Assembly (NCBI GenBank): GCA_014284505.1
Contig: JAAFYY010000001.1
Coordinates: forward strand, 4,836,001 to 4,900,000
Reading direction: 5' to 3'
DNA: 64,000 nt
Origin: Streptacidiphilus sp. 4-A2
Lineage (GTDB): Bacteria > Actinomycetota > Actinomycetes > Streptomycetales > Streptomycetaceae
Each line of letters starts with the position of its first letter. Position 1 is the first letter of the stretch. Made by a program: the position numbers and the translations under genes. Below, one piece after another: positions 28,353 through 37,909 of this stretch. Under the pieces are notes generated by a model. It worked only from the letters and a program-made list of their open reading frames with translations, ran no database searches and had not been told where the DNA came from.

Positions 28353-31158
28353 CCGTCAACGGCCGGGAGACCGCCGATCCGGCCCGGCCCGGCCAGTGCC
28401 TGCGCAGCTATCTGCGGGAGCGCGGCTGGTTCGGGGTGAAGAAGGGCTGCGACACCGGGGACTGCGGCGCCTGCACCGTCCATGTCGACGGCGAGCCGGT
28501 GCACAGCTGCCTCTACCCGGCGTTCCGCGCCGACGGACGGACCGTCACCACGGTGGAGGGGCTGGCCACCGAGGCCGGCCTACACCCGGCGCAGCAGAGG
28601 TTCCTGGACGCCCAGGGCTTCCAGTGCGGCTTCTGCACCGCCGGCTGTCTGATGACCACGGCCGCGCTGGACCAGGAGCTGCGGGAGGACCTGCCGCGCG
28701 CCTTCAAGGGGAACCTGTGCCGCTGCACCGGCTACCGGGCGATCGAGGACGCCGTGCGCGGGGTCCGCCACGTCGAGCAGCCGCAGCCGGGCGCGACGGT
28801 GGGGCGTAACCTGCCCGCGCCGGCCGGGCCGCAGGTGGTCACCGGGACCGCCCGCTACACCTTCGACCTGGCGGTCGAGGGACTGCTGCACCTCAAGCTG
28901 CTGCGCTCGCCGCATCCGCACGCCCGGATCCGCTCCATCGACACCTCCGGGGCACTGCGGGTGCCCGGGGTGGTCGCCGTGCTCACCCATGAGGACGCCC
29001 CGCAGCGGCTGTTCTCCCGCCCAGCACGAGCACCCGACCGACGACCCGGACGACACCCGGGTGCTGGACGACACCGTGCGCCATGTCGGCCAGCGGGTGG
29101 CCGCGGTGGTGGCCGAGAGCGAGGGCGCGGCCGAGGAGGGCTGCCGCCGGATCGCCGTGGACTACGAGCTGCTGCCCTTTGTGCTGGATCCGGAGCGGGC
29201 GATGGCGCCGGGCGCGCCGGTGGTGCACGTCAAGGACGCCGCCACGACCCGGATCTCGCGTCCGCAGGACAACGTGGTCGCCGAGGTGCACGGCGGGACC
29301 GGCAGCGTCGAGGACGGATTCGCCGAGGCGGAGGCGGTCTACGAGCAGACCTTCCGCACCCAGCGGTGCAGCACGCCAGTCTGGAGACCACGGCGCACTC
29401 GCCTGGTTCGAGCCCGGCGCGAGCGGCGCGGAGGACGCGGGCGGTGCGGAGGACGCGGGCGGCGTCAGCGGCACGGCGGGCCCGGACAGCGCGGGCGGCG
29501 CGGGGGTATCCGGCTGTCCGGGGTTCGCGGGCGGCGGGCGGCTGGTGGTGCGTTCCAGCACGCAGACCCCCTTCCTGACCCGGCGGGCGCTGTGCGCGCT
29601 GTTCGACCTGCCCGAGGAGCGGGTCCGGTGCTGGCCGGACGGGTCGGCGGCGGCTTCGGCGGCAAGCAGGAGATGCTGGTCGAGGACATCGTGGTGCTGG
29701 CCGCGCTGCGCACCGGCCGTCCGGTGATGCTGGAGTACACCCGGGCCGAGGAGTTCACCTCGGCACCACCAGGCATCCCTTTGTCGTCCGGGCCAAGGCC
29801 GGGGCGCGCCGGGACGGCACGCTGACCGCGATCCAGCTGCGGTGGTGACCGACACCGGGGCGTACGGCAACCACGGCCCGGCCGTGCTGTTCCACAGCTG
29901 CGAGGAGTCGGTGTCGGTCTACCGCTGCCCCAACAAGAAGGTCGACGGCTGGGCCGTCTACACCAACACCGTTCCGGCCGGGCCTTCCGCGGCTACGGCT
30001 CGGCCAGGTGGTCTTCGCGATGGAGCAGGTGCTGGACGAGCTGGCCCGGCGGATCGGCATGGACCCGCTGGAGCTGCGGATGCGTAACATCGTCGGCCCC
30101 GGCGAGCCGTTGGTGTCGGCCAGCGGCGAGCAGGAGGACCTGGAGATCGGCGGCTACGGCCTGGACCGGTGCCTGGAGGTGATCCGGACGGCGGCCGCCG
30201 AGCCGCCCGCCGCGGGCGAGGTGCCGCGGGGCTGGCTGCGGGCGAGGGCATGGCACTGTCGATGATCGCCACCAGCCCGCCCGGCGGCCACTTCGCGGAC
30301 GCCGTGCTGAGCCTGCTGCCGGACGGCGGCTACGACCTGGCGGTGGGCACGGCCGAGTTCGGCAACGGCACCACCACCGTGCACCGGCAGATCGCCTCCG
30401 GCGCACTGGGCACGACCGCCGAACGGATCACCGTCCGCCAGTCCGACACGGACGTGGTGCGCCATGACACCGGTGCCTTCGGCTCGACCGGCACCGTGGT
30501 GGCGGGCAAGGCGGTGCTGCGGGCCGGGACCGCGCTGGCGGCGCTGCTGCTGGACTTCGCCGCCGAGTACAGCGGCGCCGACCGGCGGGAGTGCCGGCTG
30601 GAGGCGGACGCGGTGCGCTGCGCCGGGCGGCGGCTGGCGCTGCGGGACCTGCACCCGGCGATGCTGGCGGCCGGGCGCGAGGTGTCGGCGGCCGGGCACT
30701 GGGGCGGCACCCGCGCTCGGTGGCCTTCAACGCCCAGTGGTTCCGGGTCGCGGTCGACCCGGCCGGCGGCGAGCTGCGGATCCTGCGCAGCGTCCACGCC
30801 GCCGACGCCGGGAAGGTGATCAACCCATGCAGTGCCGGGGCAGGTCGAGGGCGGCATCGCCCAGGCCCTCGGGGCCACCCTGTGGGAGCAGGTCCGGCTG
30901 GACGGGCGGGGCGCGGTGGAGACCGCCGCCTTCCGGCAGTACCACCTGCCCGCCTTCGCGGACGTGCCGCGGACCGAGGTGCACTTCGTGGAGACCGCGG
31001 ACGCCATGGGGCCGCTCGGGGCGAAGTCGATGAGCGAGAGCCCGTTCAACCCGGTCGCCCCGGCGCTGGCCAACGCCCTGCGCGACGCCACCGGCCTGCG
31101 CTTCACCGAGCTGCCGCTGACCCGCGACCGGATCTGGCTGCGGCTGCGGGAGGGCTGA
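28343..31158 (+). CDS. Fused 2Fe-2S and molybdopterin-binding subunit of a xanthine dehydrogenase-type enzyme (many frameshifts)
   Basis: One frame runs from the iron-sulfur part directly into the molybdenum part. The first 150 residues carry KKGCDTGDCGACTVHVDGEP, HSCLYP, CGFCTAGCLMTT and GNLCRCTGYRAIEDAV, the eight cysteines of two 2Fe-2S clusters. From about residue 160 the Mo subunit begins (GPQVVTGTARYTFDLAVEGL, HLKLLRSPHPHARI), then GGGFGGKQEMLVEDIVVLAA, YTRAEEFTS, AFRGYG, FAMEQVLDELARRIGMDPLE, and near the end GAKSMSESPFNPVAPALANA, the region of the catalytic Glu. It hydroxylates a purine or similar heterocycle at the Mo centre. At least eight frame breaks (about 29020, 29370, 29395, 29640, 29765, 29840, 29985, 30235, 30715 and 30830) make this the most damaged gene in the window. 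The usual Streptomyces arrangement has separate subunits, or a fusion as here. Confidence 0.85.
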
Positions 31159-31178
31159 CCCGCGCCCCTCGCACGGAC

Positions 31179-31217
31179 GGCGGCCCCGGACGACGCACTG
31201 TCGTCCGGGGGCCGCCG
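31179..31217 (+). terminator. Strong terminator hairpin after the xdh genes
   Basis: CGGCGGCCCCGGACGAC pairs with GTCGTCCGGGGGCCGCCG around a GCACT loop, with one bulged G, 20 bases after the stop. It lies between convergent genes and may serve both. Confidence 0.8.
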
Positions 31218-31227
31218 TTCGCGGGAA

Positions 31228-31272
31228 GGATCAGATCCGGGGGGAGGATCAGATCCGGGGGATCAGATCCGG
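31228..31272. repeat. Three copies of GGATCAGATCCGG(GG)
   Basis: Copies begin at 31228, 31246 and 31260. Each holds the near-palindrome GGATC-A-GATCC. They straddle the 3' end of the minus-strand membrane protein gene. Confidence 0.8.
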
Positions 31273-32797
31273 CTGCTGCCGGACGCGCCCACCAGGTCCT
31301 CTCCCGGTCCAGCGCCACCACCTGCGGGGTGAACCGGGTCCGGCGGGCGGAGAGCAGCGGCAGGCACATCGGGCCGACGAACATCGGCGCGATCATGTAC
31401 CGGTACAGCGGGGCCGGGTTGGCGACCAGCACCGTCAGCTGGAGTCCGAGCAGTACCCGGCCAGGGCGTACATCCGGCGGTCGCCGCGGCGGCGGACATA
31501 CAGGATGACGGCGGCGTAGCCGATGTAGCACCAGGTCGCCCCGCGCCACAGCAGCCACTGCAACTGCGGCACCTGGGACAGGACGTGCCACCAGGTGACG
31601 ATCCGGTGCAGGGTGGTCGACAGCGGGCGGGTCTTGAGCACCGGCAGGTACTTGCTGTGCGACATCGCGCCGTGGTGGCTGGGCGGGTTGTAGCCCCAGA
31701 GGTTGGCCGGGATGTACGAGGTGGTGCTCATCGCCGTGAAGCCCCACAGGTTGGCCGGTCCGGCGAACGGCGACCAGGCGATGTTGCCGTGGCAGATCCG
31801 GGAGTCGGCGATGATGTCCGGGCGCTCCTGCAGCAGCTTGAACCAGAGCGACACCAGCTGGCCGTTGACCCGGTCGGCGGCGGCGGCGTTGAAGTCGTGC
31901 GAGGTGAGCGTGTCCGCGTCCCAGCAGTCGCCGCCGTACTTCCACGAGGAGAGCGGGGTGACCTGCTTCATCACCGTCAGGTCGGCTCGGGTGAAGATCC
32001 CCGGGTCCGCTGCGTAGACGACGGCGATGTCGGCGTAGTTGAGGCCGTAGACGTTGTGCGGCGCGGCGGGCTTGATCCCGATGGCCGGGTAGATCAGCAG
32101 GTTGCAGGCCAGCCCGACGGCGGTGCAGACCACCGCGATGATCGCGAAGCCCTTGCGCAGCCCGGTCATGGCCAGCACCAGGGCGACCCCGATGAGCACT
32201 ATGAAGCCGACGCCGTTGTTGCGGAACAGCCCGAGCCCGAGCAGGCCGGCGACCAGGATCAGCACATCGATCCGGGCCGGGCGGGCGCGCAGCGAACGCA
32301 GTCCGCGGGAGCGCTTGGCGACCAGCCGGGTGGTCGCGGCGAACACCAGCACCGCGCTGATGGCGAAGGGCACGTCCTTCCAGACGTACAGCATGAAGTC
32401 GCCGGTGGGGGCAGCACGGCGAGGGCGATGGCGGCCGTGGCGCTCCAGCGGCCCTTGCAGCCGAGGTCCCGCAGGCCGACGCAGGTGTAGGCCAGGGCCA
32501 GGGCCATCGCCGTGGTCTGCAGCAGGGTGAGCAGCGACAGGTCGCCGGTCACCTTCAGGCAGACCAGCACCATGGTGTCGTAGAGGACCGAGTGGTCGGC
32601 GATCCAGTGCCCGGGGTGGTGGTCTCGTACACATAGGTGATGGAGTCGAAGCTCATCAGCCCCGGGTAGAGCGCGGCCCACCAGACCAGCCACACCGCCT
32701 GGGTGATCGCCGCCACTGCGAGCGGAAGCCGCAGTCGCTCGGGTACGGTCGCGCGGAGCGCGGCCACTTTGCTGCGGACGCCTTGGACCAAGTCCAT
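31263..32797 (-). CDS. Polytopic membrane protein, DUF6020/GT-C-like (frameshifted)
   Basis: About 510 codons with roughly ten hydrophobic segments. ATG 32797 begins MDLVQGVRSKVAALRATVPE. After a break near 32620 it continues DHSVLYDTMVLVCLKVTGDL, LLTLLQTTAMALALAYTCVG, then (break near 32400) MLYVWKDVPFAISAVLVFAA, RIDVLILVAGLLGLGLFRNN, GVGFIVLIGVALVLAMTG and LLQERPDIIADSRICHGNIA. The pattern FDSITYVYETTT followed by a DHSVLYD loop is shared by a large actinobacterial family of unknown function that resembles lipid-linked glycosyltransferases. The end is uncertain: a break near 31450 and another near 31290 give the stop at 31263. It may act in cell-envelope glycan assembly. Confidence 0.6.
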
Positions 32798-33073
32798 CAG
32801 GCTTTCCCTCGTTCGTTGTGGTGCTGCCCCCGACGGGCAAACGTCAGCTGATCACTCTAATGTGTCGTTTTCGAACGATAGGCCGTTGGCGGGCCAGAAT
32901 CCGTTATGAAGGCGGAGATGTCCTCCGGTCGGCGGATCACCGCACCCCCGACCGGCGGCCGGAAGCACGCCGAACGGGGGTGTGGAGCAGCCGCGCCCAC
33001 CTCGCCACTCGTCCGGCGCAGCCCATGGGTCGAGGTCAAACGATCATCGGGCCGCGCGGGCAGACTGGTTGAT

Positions 33074-33937
33074 ATGCCCGAACTGCCGGAAGTCGAATCC
33101 CTCACCAGGTTCTTGCACGAACACCTGATCGGTCGCACCACGGCCCGGGTCCACCCGCTCGCCGTGGCCGCGCTCAAAACCTACGCCGCCGGTGACCGCA
33201 CTGGAGGGACTGGCCTTCGACGGGGTGTCCCGGCACGGCAAGTTCCTCGACCTGCGGGCCGGGAGCTGCATCTGGTGGTGCATCTGGCCCGGGCCGGGTG
33301 GATCCGCTGGAGCGACTCCCTGCCGGAGGCGCCGCCCCGGCCGGGGAAGGGGCCACTGGCGCTGCGGCTGGTGCTGACCGGGCCGGAGCGGGCCGGCTTC
33401 GACCTGACCGAGGCGGGCACGCAGAAGCACCTGGCGGTCCATCTGGTGCGGGATCCGCAGCAGGTGCCCGGGGTGGCCCGGCTCGGGCCCGACCCGCTGG
33501 CCGCCGACTTCACCGAGGAGGCGCTGGCGGAGCTGCTCGCGGGCGAGCGCCGGCAGCTCAAGGGCCTGCTGCGGGACCAGTCCGTGCTCGCCGGGATCGG
33601 CAACGCCTACTCCGACGAGATCCTGCACGCCGCCCGGATGTCCCCGTTCAAGCCGGCCGGCTCGCTCACCGGCGAAGAGGTGGCTCTGCTCCACGCGGCC
33701 ATCGGCGACACCCTGGAGGAGGCGGTGGAGCGGGCCCGGGGGCTGCCGCTGCGGGAGCTGAAGGCGGAGAAGAAGAGCGGGCTGCGGGTCCACGGGCGGA
33801 CCGGCGAGCCCTGCCCGGTGTGCGGGGACACCATCCGCCAGGTCTCCTTCAGCGACTCCTCCCTTCAGTACTGCCCCACCTGCCAGACCGGCGGCAGGCC
33901 GCTGGCGGACCGGCGGCTGTCGCGACTGCTCAAGTGA
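33074..33937 (+). CDS. Formamidopyrimidine-DNA glycosylase / endonuclease VIII family (internal frame error)
   Basis: Base-excision repair enzyme that removes oxidised bases and cuts the abasic site. It begins MPELPEVESLTRFLHEHLIG; the N-terminal Pro and Glu are the catalytic residues. It has LLRDQSVLAGIGNAYSDEIL (helix-two-turn-helix) and ends with a zinc finger PCPVCGDTIRQVSFSDSSLQ...CPTC. Between about 33185 and 33262 the frame is displaced: two bases lost near 33184 and one near 33261 restore DPPVTALEGLAFDGVSRHGK and register. Thus the annotated frame stays open but reads nonsense for about 25 codons. About 288 residues, normal for the family. Confidence 0.9.
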   Translation: MPELPEVESLTRFLHEHLIGRTTARVHPLAVAALKTYAAGDRTGGTGLRRGVPARQVPRPAGRELHLVVHLARAGWIRWSDSLPEAPPRPGKGPLALRLVLTGPERAGFDLTEAGTQKHLAVHLVRDPQQVPGVARLGPDPLAADFTEEALAELLAGERRQLKGLLRDQSVLAGIGNAYSDEILHAARMSPFKPAGSLTGEEVALLHAAIGDTLEEAVERARGLPLRELKAEKKSGLRVHGRTGEPCPVCGDTIRQVSFSDSSLQYCPTCQTGGRPLADRRLSRLLK

Positions 33938-33945
33938 GCACCGGG

Positions 33946-33989
33946 GGCACCAGGGGCACCGGCGGCACCGGCGGCACCGGCGGCACCGG
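33946..33989 (+). repeat. GGCACCGGC tandem repeats after fpg
   Basis: Nine-base units, about five copies with two variant copies at the left. They lie between the glycosylase stop and the putative operator upstream of the methyltransferase. Confidence 0.85.
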
Positions 33990-33997
33990 GAAGGAAC

Positions 33998-34034
33998 TAT
34001 CTCGACATGAAGAAGCTTGACATGGAGATACTTC
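33998..34034 (+). promoter_or_regulatory. Two MarR-like boxes upstream of the methyltransferase
   Basis: CTCGACATGAAG (34001-34012) and CTTGACATGGAG (34016-34027) are direct repeats spaced by 15 bases, enclosed by TATCTC and GAGATA. Each resembles the TCTTGACATCAAGA-type half-palindrome bound by MarR-family repressors. It sits 20-50 bases before ATG 34054. No MarR gene is adjacent, so the regulator is unknown. Confidence 0.45.
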
Positions 34035-34053
34035 TGACGGGAGGGTTGCCGTC

Positions 34054-34644
34054 ATGGACCTCAGCACCCTCAATGCCTACGACAGCAAAGCCGACGCCTT
34101 CGCCGAGGACTGGGAGACCCAGCCCGCCCCGGTCGACCTCCAGGAACTGCTGTGCCACTGGTTCCGCCCCGGCCCGACGGCCGACATCGGCTGCGGCAGC
34201 GGGCGGGACACCGCCTGGCTGGCCGCCAATGGCTTCCCCGCCGTCGGCTACGACGCCTCCCCCGGGCTGCTGGCCGAGGCCCGGCGGCGCCACCCCGGGC
34301 TGGACTTCCGGCTGAGCCCGCTGCCGGAGCTGCCCGGGGTCGAGGAGGGCAGCCTGACCAATGTGCTGTGCGAGACCGTGGTGATGCACCTCGAACCGTC
34401 CTCCCTGGCCGCCTCGCTGCACCGGCTGCTGGCGGTGCTCGCCCCCGGCGGGACGCTTTTCCTCAGCTGGCGGATCACCGAGGGGGCCGACCGCCGGGAC
34501 GACCACGGGCGGCTGTACGCGGTGGTGGACGCGCAGGCGGTCCGCGACTGCCTGGCCGCGGCGGAGCTGCTGCTGGACGAGGAGTCGGTCAATGCCTCCT
34601 CCGGCGCCCGGGTGCACCGGATCGTGGCCCGCAAGCGGGGGTAG
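34054..34644 (+). CDS. Class I SAM-dependent methyltransferase
   Basis: An intact 196-residue Rossmann-fold methyltransferase. Motif I is TADIGCGSGRDTAWLAANGF, followed by GYDASPGLLAEARRRHP (acidic loop binding the SAM ribose), then LTNVLCETVVMHLEP and LAPGGTLFLSWRITEG. The start ATG 34054 follows GGGAGGG. The substrate cannot be told from sequence. Its upstream region carries possible MarR-type boxes. Confidence 0.85.
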   Translation: MDLSTLNAYDSKADAFAEDWETQPAPVDLQELLCHWFRPGPTADIGCGSGRDTAWLAANGFPAVGYDASPGLLAEARRRHPGLDFRLSPLPELPGVEEGSLTNVLCETVVMHLEPSSLAASLHRLLAVLAPGGTLFLSWRITEGADRRDDHGRLYAVVDAQAVRDCLAAAELLLDEESVNASSGARVHRIVARKRG

Positions 34645-34839
34645 CAGCTGCGATTCGGGCCCGGACGGAACGGGCGCCCTGTCTTCAGCACCAGGATCGG
34701 GGTGATAATCCGAACAGCGGTCCGCAGGCCCACCGGCCGGGCTCAACGGACCCGCTGTCCGCAGACGGGTGGCCGAGAACGTACACTGGCGGCTCGCCGC
34801 GGACCGGGCAGCGAAACATCGAGCAGGGGAGTGACCACC

Positions 34840-35177
34840 GTGGCACAGGGACGAAGCGGCATTCGCGGGAGCAGAATCGGCGCGGGCCCCATGGGCGAGA
34901 CCGAGCGGGGCGAGCTCGCGGCCCGCACCGTGGTGTCGTTCTGGTGCGGCAACGGGCACCACATCAGGCCGAGCTTCTCCAGCGAAGCGGCCATCCCGGA
35001 GACCTGGGACTGCCCAAGTGCGGCCTGCCGGCCGGCCCGGACCAGGAGAACCCGCCGGCCGCCGCCAGCACCGCCCCGTACAAGACGCACCTGGCCTATG
35101 TGCGCGAGCGGCGCAGCGACGAGGACGGCGAGATCCTGCTGAACGAGGCTCTGGCCAAGCTGCGCGGCGAGTTCTGA
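34840..35177 (+). CDS. rbpA: RNA polymerase-binding protein RbpA (frameshifted)
   Basis: Actinobacterial protein that binds the principal sigma factor and RNA polymerase and stabilises the open complex. GTG 34840 begins AQGRSGIRGSRIGAGPMGET, then VSFWCGNGHHIRPSFS, a zinc-type CGNGH and DCPKCGLPAG after repair, and the conserved end PYKTHLAYVRERRSDEDGEI. One base lost near 35015 breaks the frame. About 112 residues, as in known RbpA proteins. GCAGGGGA lies upstream. The gene stands alone and is followed by a very strong terminator. Confidence 0.88.
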
Positions 35178-35216
35178 ACCGCGCACCGGCCACCGGGCCG
35201 GGCAACTGAACAGCGC

Positions 35217-35257
35217 GTCAGCGGGGCCCGGACCATCACGGTCCGGGCCCCGCTGAC
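35217..35257 (+). terminator. Very strong terminator after rbpA
   Basis: Perfect 18-bp stem, GTCAGCGGGGCCCGGACC (35217-35234) with its complement at 35240-35257, around a five-base loop. Confidence 0.9.
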
Positions 35258-35854
35258 GTCTGCCGGGGCAGCGCCCGGACGGCAGGCCGGGGCGGGTGGT
35301 GTACTCGGCGTCATTGCCGGACCAACCTGAGATGAACACAAGGACCGGGCGCGGCCCGGGTGCTGTCGTCCCGTCGGCGCCGGGGCCGGTCGGCGCCCGG
35401 TCGGCACCCGGTCGGCGCCGGGGGTGGCCGGGACGGCCGCGACGGTGGTGACGGCGGCTGCGGCGCAGGCCCCGCCGGCTCCGGGACCGGGCCCGGGCAG
35501 TACCCGGAGCAACGCTGTGACCAGCGATGACAGCCGAACCGGCGGCATCCGTCGGCGGCAGGCCGACGGCCGACCGGCAGCCAACCGGCGACCCGGAGCA
35601 TCACGGTTACCACACAGTAAGGCCGTTGCCCCGAACGCCGGGACAGCCGGCCCGAATCCCGGCCGGGAGTGCCCCGGGGGACCTTGAAAATCTGTCCCGT
35701 CGGACACGGTTCATCCGTCGGACAACAAAGATGTCCAGACAAGTTGCTGGCTTCTGGAGCACCTTTCTCGGTAGTTCCGACCCATGGGCGCCGTGTGTTC
35801 CCGGCCCGCGCCAGCCCGGCGCGCGGTCGTGCGGCTCTTTCGAAAGGTCCCCGC
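35258..35854. other. 597-base intergenic region upstream of phospholipase C
   Basis: No gene is supported here on either strand. Short GC-rich direct repeats occur at 35388-35425. Nearer the phospholipase gene, CCGTCGGACA is repeated at 35697-35706 and 35715-35724 around GTTCATCCGTC (35709-35719). The latter looks like one unit of a streptomycete PhoP direct-repeat box, which would suit a phosphate-scavenging enzyme, but a second clear unit was not found. Confidence 0.4.
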
Positions 35855-37821
35855 ATGTCACCGATCTCCCGCAGGACACTGCTCGGCTCCGCCGCCGCCA
35901 TCGGCGCCGGCAGCGCGCTGGGCGTGCTTCCGTTCAACGTCCGCAAAGCCATGGCAGCCAGCACCGGCAGCGGCTCGCTCTCCTCTGTGCAGCACGTGGT
36001 GATCCTGATGCAGGAGAACCGCTCCTTCGATCACTACTACGGCACCCTCCAGGGTGTCCGCGGCTACAGCGACACCTCGCTGCTGCGCTTCCCCAAGGGC
36101 TCCAACGTCTGGAACCAGAACACCAAGGGATCGGCCGGCAGCGGCAGCACCCTGCTGCCCTGGCACCTGAACACCGCGCTCACCGACGCCCAGCAGGTCG
36201 AGGACCTCGACCACTCCTGGAGCGGCACCCACGGCGCCTGGAACGGCGGGCTCAACAACAACTGGATCCCGAGAAGACCGGGTACACCATGGGCTACTAC
36301 AACCGTGGTGACCTGCCGTTCCACTACGCCCTGGCCGACGCCTTCACCATCTGCGACCAGTACTTCTGCTCGGTGCAGGGACCGACCAACCCGAACCGGC
36401 TGTACCAGTGGACCGGCATGATCGACCCGCTCGGCACCGGCGGCGGCCCGGTCACCGACAACAGCGAGGACGGCTACTCCTGGACCACCTACCCGGAGAT
36501 GCTTCAGGACGCGGGCGTGTCCTGGCGGGTCTACCAGGAGGCGGACAACTTCGACGACAACCCGCTGGCCTGGTTCACCCAGTTCAAGGACGCCTCCACC
36601 TCATCGGCGCTGTACACCAAGGGCATGGCCCGGGTCTCCAGCATCAACTCGGCCATCACCGCCGACATCGCCGCCGGGACCTTCCCCACCGTCTCCTGGA
36701 TCGTCGCCCCCACCGCCCAGTGCGAGCACCCGGCGAACCGCCCCGCCGACGGCGCCAACTTCGTCAGCGGCGTGCTCTCCGCCATCGCCAGTGACCAGGC
36801 CACCTGGGACTCGACCGTCGTCTTCTACAACTTCGACGAGAACGACGGGTTCTTCGACCACGTCGCCCCGCCGACCGCCCCCTCCGGCACCGCCGCCGAG
36901 TACGTCTCCGGCCTGCCCATCGGCATGGGCCCGCGGGTGCCGATGACCGTCATCTCGCCCTGGTCCGCCGGCGGCCGGGTCTGCTCGCAGACCTTCGACC
37001 ACACCTCCCCGCTCCAGTTCGCCGAGCTGGTCACCGGCGTCCAGTGCAGCAACATCTCCGCCTGGCGGCGCGAGGTCAGCGGCAACCTGACCAGCGCCTT
37101 CAACTTCGGCAACAGCCCGGTCGCCTTCCCGACCAACCTGCCGAACACCGCCGCGCTGGTCACCGCCGCCAACAACGAGGAGTCGCTGCCCGCCCCGACC
37201 GTCCCCTCGGCCGGCGCGCTGCCCGCGCAGGAGTCCGGCGACCGTCCGGCCCAGCCGGTCGGCTACGTCTTCAACACCACCTCCTGGACCGACACCTCGA
37301 CCGGCCGGATCTGGTTCCAGACCGTCTCCGCCGGTTCGCTGGGCGCCGCCTTCACCGCCTACACCGTCAACGACCGCACCTACGACGCCTGGCCCTACAC
37401 CTGTGCGTCGGGCGGCACCATCTCGGACTACTTCTCGGCCAAGACCTACGGCGGCGGCCCCTACGACATCGACCTGCACGGCCCCGACGGCTACCTGCGC
37501 GGCTTCCAGGGCAATGTGCTGACCTGGTCGAGCACCACCAAGGCGCACCCCGAGGCCTATGTCGTGGACAACCAGGACGGCGCCACCCTGAAGCTGACGG
37601 TCACCAACGCGGGCACCGTCTCCGCCGTGTTCACCATCAACCCCAACGCCGCCTACCTGGCCTCGGGCGGTTCGGCCAGCACGGTCACCGTCGCCGCGGG
37701 CGGCAGCTACAGCACCACCCTGGACGCCACCTCGGCCGGCCGTTACGACTTCACGGTCACCGCCAACACCGGCGACGGCTTCGCCCGCCGCTTCGCCGGC
37801 CGGCTGTACACGCAGGCCTGA
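35855..37821 (+). CDS. plcC: Tat-exported phosphocholine-specific phospholipase C / acid phosphatase family (one frameshift)
   Basis: Extracellular enzyme that cleaves the head group of phospholipids. ATG 35855 follows GAAAGG. The Tat signal is MSPISRRTLLGSAAAIGAGS with an Ala-x-Ala region near residue 33. The catalytic start HVVILMQENRSFDHYYGTLQ carries the family's ENRSFDHYFG-like metal motif; then GYYNRGDLPFHYALADAFTI, CDQYFCSVQGPTNPNRLY, VFYNFDENDGFFDHVAPP and FDHTSPLQFAE. The C-terminal part holds two domains of unknown function typical of bacterial phospholipase C (from about residue 470). One base lost near 36270 breaks the frame. About 656 residues. The symbol is by family resemblance. 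Confidence 0.85.
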
Positions 37822-37841
37822 TCCAGGCCTGCCAGCAGCAC

Positions 37842-37877
37842 GCGGGGGTGTCCGGTTCCTGGCCCGGACACCCCCGC
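37842..37877 (+). terminator. Terminator hairpin after phospholipase C
   Basis: Perfect 14-bp stem GCGGGGGTGTCCGG / CCGGACACCCCCGC with an eight-base loop, between convergent genes. Confidence 0.85.
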
Positions 37878-37909
37878 ACCGCCTCGGCGGACCTGCTCAG
37901 CGCGGTTGC

